Source: Paraphaeosphaeria minitans
Taxonomy: Eukaryota; Ascomycota; Dothideomycetes; Pleosporales; Didymosphaeriaceae
NCBI GenBank assembly: GCA_015832175.1
Contig: WJXW01000001.1
Span: 2,976,001 to 3,040,000, forward strand
Direction: 5' to 3'
DNA: 64,000 nt
The translations under genes and the position numbers were made by a program. Numbering within the stretch: the stretch's first letter is position 1; the number at the start of each line of letters is the position of its first letter. Below the pieces are notes generated by a model. It was not told the DNA's origin. It was given only the letters and a program-made list of their open reading frames with translations, and did not search any database. Positions 60,599 to 64,000 of this stretch are shown piece by piece.

Positions 60599-60814
60599 TT
60601 GTCTAAATCCTTCTTAAAGATCTTTAAAAAACTATCTAAAGGCTGTTTAAAGATTAAAAAACTATTAAGAATTATTCTTCTAAATCTCCTTGTTTTAAGA
60701 ACAGCGATTCTATCACCCCCTACTTATTATAATAGCAAAATAATCACTGTTTATCTTTTAAATTACGAATCCTATTATGAATTATGTCCAGAATCTCTTC
60801 TTCTAGTGGGTTAG
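60599..60814 (+). CDS. Conserved 71-codon open frame, antisense in copia E4
   Basis: This is the counterpart of 24165-24380 in E1, again stop-free over 71 codons and again beginning at a TTG, 55 bp from the LTR. Differences from E1 are single substitutions, several of them His/Tyr or Gly/Asp-type changes expected from RIP. No recognised domain. Confidence 0.3.
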   Translation: MSKSFLKIFKKLSKGCLKIKKLLRIILLNLLVLRTAILSPPTYYNSKIITVYLLNYESYYELCPESLLLVG

Positions 60815-61633
60815 GAGCTTATAATCGTGGTATAAGGCCTAGAGCGTAAACGCTTTTATTCTACAACTTTTTTCGCTTACTTCCTATTAACTGTAAGGTA
60901 ATTTCCCCGCTCTTACTAGCTAGTAAGTACAATAGGTAGGCGCGTTTTAATTAAAAAAGAGTAGTAGTAAAAGAAATAAGTAGTAAGAAAGGAGCGTATT
61001 TAGCACTTAATAATTAGATAGGTAGTAAAGTATATAAGCCCTTTACTAGCGCTTAATTTTCTCTCTTTAATCCTTTACTTTTAACGCTTCAACCTCCTAT
61101 CTAATTTAAGCCTACTAGTTTAAGCCTTTAAATCTTACTGCCTCACTCCTAGCTAATCCTTAGTAGAGAATAAAGTGATTGCCCTCCTACCCTACCTATT
61201 AAGGAGTAGCGCAGTCGCAGCTAATACACTAATTAAAATAGCTAGATAAGAGGCCTATTAGCTCTAAAGTAGAGTAGAGGCTAGACAAGTGCTTCTCCTC
61301 CTGCTAATTAAAGGAGAGGTAGAGGAGGTAGATAGGATAAGGAATCACCTACTATAGAGAGGAGGAGAGAAGGAGGATAGGGAGAATCTCCTACTACTAA
61401 TTACAAAAGAGATTCTCGCACCCCTGTAATTAAGTAAAGGAGGAAGAGGGTTTATAAGCTTATAGATAAGTTCTTTAATCTCTTCTTCCTTTAATTCTTA
61501 TTCTTCCTCTAATTTTTTCTTTCTTTTCTTTCTCTTTTCTTATTTCCTAGCTCTAAATTAATAATTCTAGGTAGTTAATAGATTAATTCTCTACTTACCT
61601 ACTCTTATTCTGTAATTATTATACTTATATTTT

Positions 61634-64000
61634 ATAGATTTAATAGCCTTTTAAATCTATTAAACTACTAATAAGTAAGAGCTTTTGTAAGGCTATCTAT
61701 TGGCATTTCGCTAGTTAGAAGATATTCTACTTAAAACGATCCTTTCATATGCTCTTACTGCAACTATATATTCTAAATATCTATATAGCGTAGTTAAGTA
61801 GTAATTCTTTTGTTCTTTCTAATTACTAAACAAATAGTTTAAAGATTATTACAATAGACCTTCTATAAAGGTCCTAGATCTAGAGTAAGCTTAGTAAAGA
61901 ATCTCTTAATTGCTATAGCTTCTTTACTTATATATTTAAGCGCTAGAAGCTCTGCTTCTATTATTAAAGTAGTGATTATATTCTGTTAAGCTGCTTTCTA
62001 TAGAATAGCTCCTCTAAACAATAGGATAATATATCTATAGGAAGATTGCTGTGATATTGGATTATTAGCAAAAGAGGCATCTCTACATATTAGTAAATTA
62101 GGTCTATTGTAGCCACTAAAGACTATAGCCTACTATCTAGTTTAATAGAGGTAAAGGATCACACAATTAATAGCAGCAAAGTGTTCTTTACTTAGATTTA
62201 TTAGAAAGTGTGATAGCTTTAACACTGCAAAGGCTATATCTAGGCGTAGCATAATTACTATATAAAGAGCTAATCCCACCTCTTCTTAAAAGAGCTTTAT
62301 TTCTTAAGGAGTAGCTTTTCCTATACTTAGAACAAGATCTTCTGCTAATAGAGGTGTAGGAGGGAAGCTCCTAGAGTTTAAAAGGTTAAACTTTTTTATA
62401 ATCTTATTAATATAGGTATTATAAACTAGAGAAATTAATCTTGCTTCTCTGTCCCTAATTACTTAAACACCTAGGAACTACTCTACTAGTCCTTTTAATT
62501 TAATCTTTTATTTATTCGCGATTTTCTTCTAAAAATCTAGGGCTTCTTTCTCTTTACTCTTATAATAGAGAAGAGGAATATTATTAATATAAAATAGAAT
62601 AATAATACTTTAATCACTATTAAAGAAAAGGCATAGCTCTTCTAGCGAAGCTAAAAGTCTATAAGATTAAAGTAATTCCGCAAATTCCTTATACTAAAGA
62701 AGTAGTAAATCTCTTAAGCTATACAAAGTTTAATTTAATCTTACACACTTTCCTAGCTTTTTAAAACTATTAGGTAATTTATAAGTTACTAGATTAGCAG
62801 CTATAATAAGAGTATTTAGAAACGCTCCTACTACATTAAATTGTAAAATTTCTAGATCGAATTCTGCTGCTAGAGCTATAGCTAATTAAAAAGATCTTAC
62901 TACTAGAGTAGTAGTATAGGTAGAGTAGAGAGTATTCTTTTTCTAAAGATCTCCTCTTATAATAATTTAAGCTTTACACTTTTTAAAGTATATATTTTAA
63001 TTAAACTTATAGGTAAAGACCTACTTTAAGGGGAGCAGTTACTCTAACACCTCTAATTATTTAATTTCTATCTAGGTACTTTTATCTTACAAAGTTAAGA
63101 TCTCCTTGCGAGCAGCAAGGAGGAATAGCTTCCTATATAGATAATTATAAAGGTGTTTCTATAGAGTTGGCTCTAGTATAAGCTTATCTCTATAAGTCTA
63201 AGCTGTATAAGACGCTCTAGGCGCCTTTCTAAGTATAGAAGCGAATACTATTACATTTAGTATAATATATTCTTCTTACTTAGACTAGGCCTCTACTGCT
63301 CCTAGTATAAATATGTACTCTAATATTATATTAAGATCACTTTAAAGATAATTAGCGATTAGTGTATAAGCACCTAGCTTCTACCTACCCCCTAGCTAAT
63401 TGTCCTAATTATTTCACTTCTTTAATCTTTATAATAGCAGATAGTAATTTATTAGTTAGTTAATTTCTAGTGCTTTACTACAATTTTGCCTATTTATTCT
63501 ACTTACTTCTAGATAGATCTGCCTTTGCCTTTAGCGCGCTAGTAGGTTATCTGTTTTATCTAGCGTAATTAAGTTATCTGCGCTAGGTTAATTAGCAACC
63601 TAATTAGTTTCTACTAATAAATAGGGTATTAAATCCCTAGATTCTAGTGGGCCAGCTCTCCTAGTAGTGTTCTAGTAGCTGCTAGATATCTTTTAATCGC
63701 TTAACAGATTACCCCTAAGATTACCTAGCTCTAGTGTCTAATTAGGGGTTATAAGTCCTATGCTTCCTTTCCTACTTAAGCAAATTTTTAGCTGCTAGCT
63801 AGCTAAGTTTATAGCTTACTTAGTAGTAGGTACTTTAGGTTCCTAATTACTTAGCTAGCCTACTTTGCTTTTAATTACTTAAGAGTTACTTATAGGTCTA
63901 GTAGTAGTTCTTATATACTTATTTGTTTTAGGAAGAATATTAAGCGCGTTTTTATACGCTTCTCTTAGATTGTTCAGCTCTCCTTCTTAGAGGCTTTCTA
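61634..64000 (-). pseudogene. pol of copia E4 (RNaseH, RT, integrase tail)
   Basis: This is the reverse complement of about 20330-22685 of E1, read on the minus strand in one phase with TAG/TAA interruptions. RNaseH lies at about 61740-62100 and RT at about 62430-63060. The segment from about 63250 to 64000 corresponds to the integrase-RT linker, rich in charged residues. Truncated by the window edge. Confidence 0.82.

Larger units (their letters stand above)
60349..64000 (-). mobile_element. Copia E4, 3' LTR to integrase (runs off window)
   Basis: The minus-strand copia E element begins with its 3' LTR (60349-60543, 195 bp, tattatgg from tgttgtgg). The 3' region follows to about 61630. It lacks about 625 bp relative to E2 (junction near 61140), removing the candidate antisense coding stretch. 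Pol on the minus strand from about 61634 to the window end contains RNaseH, RT (catalytic motif near 62579-62592 reading YINN) and the linker toward integrase. Left flank is TATAA in chromovirus copy 7. Confidence 0.88.

Noticed and set aside
1..64000. Host genes, tRNA or rRNA
   Set aside because: Both strands were read. Every protein-like stretch fits a retroelement or its antisense frame, and no tRNA or rRNA signature was seen.

Overview
This window looks like a block of transposon-filled heterochromatin from a filamentous ascomycete. It is strongly A+T-rich. CpA/TpG dinucleotides are depleted and TpA is in excess. Every recognisable coding frame is broken by TAG/TAA codons that sit where CAG, CAA or TGG would be expected, which is the signature of repeat-induced point mutation (RIP). 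I see no intact host gene, tRNA, rRNA or CRISPR array. Essentially all of the sequence can be assigned to four families of LTR retrotransposons nested inside one another.

Families. (A) A Ty3/gypsy chromovirus with gag, protease, RT/RNaseH, integrase and a C-terminal chromodomain. It has mostly 411-bp LTRs and occurs in four LTR/3'-module variants, called here A, A', A'' and A3. (B) A small gag-only LTR element with 238- or 312-bp LTRs. (C) A different 9.7-kb Ty3/gypsy element with 231-bp LTRs. (E) A Ty1/copia element with 195-bp LTRs.

Layout. 1-1372: A-family gag (-), sharing LTR A3 (1373-1951) with a second A-family copy (-) at 1952-3722. That copy is split by element C (3723-13424, -, TSD ATACT) and resumes at 13425-15340. 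Copia E2 (-) follows at 15341-17311 and 24631-25603, split by complete copia E1 (17312-24630, +, TSD ATAGC). B1 is at 25604-26928. An A' LTR starting at 26929 is split by two complete A copies: copy 3 (26992-33696, -, TSD TACTT) and copy 1 (33797-40501, +, TSD AATAA). These form a giant inverted repeat. A' resumes at 40502-41378. Chimeric A/A'' element (+) at 41379-51153 carries complete B2 (46120-49246, TSD GATAG). Then come an A copy 3' half (51154-54526, +), a copia E3 5' end (54527-55019, -), a B3 3' end (55020-55470), an A' 5' half and LTR (55471-58803, -), an A fragment (58804-60348, +) and copia E4 (60349 to the window end, -).

Most interesting signal. Between pol and the 3' LTR, elements A, A', A'' and C each carry a decayed gene on the strand opposite to pol, and copia E may do so too. 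In the chromovirus the antisense product is a cysteine-motif plus coiled-coil protein that differs strongly between LTR variants, while pol stays nearly the same. LTR U3 and antisense gene therefore appear to move together as a swappable 3' module.

Limits. Coordinates of broken frames are approximate. Copies were compared by eye only. Several junctions have unmatched flanks, so part of the nest was lost by deletion or recombination.
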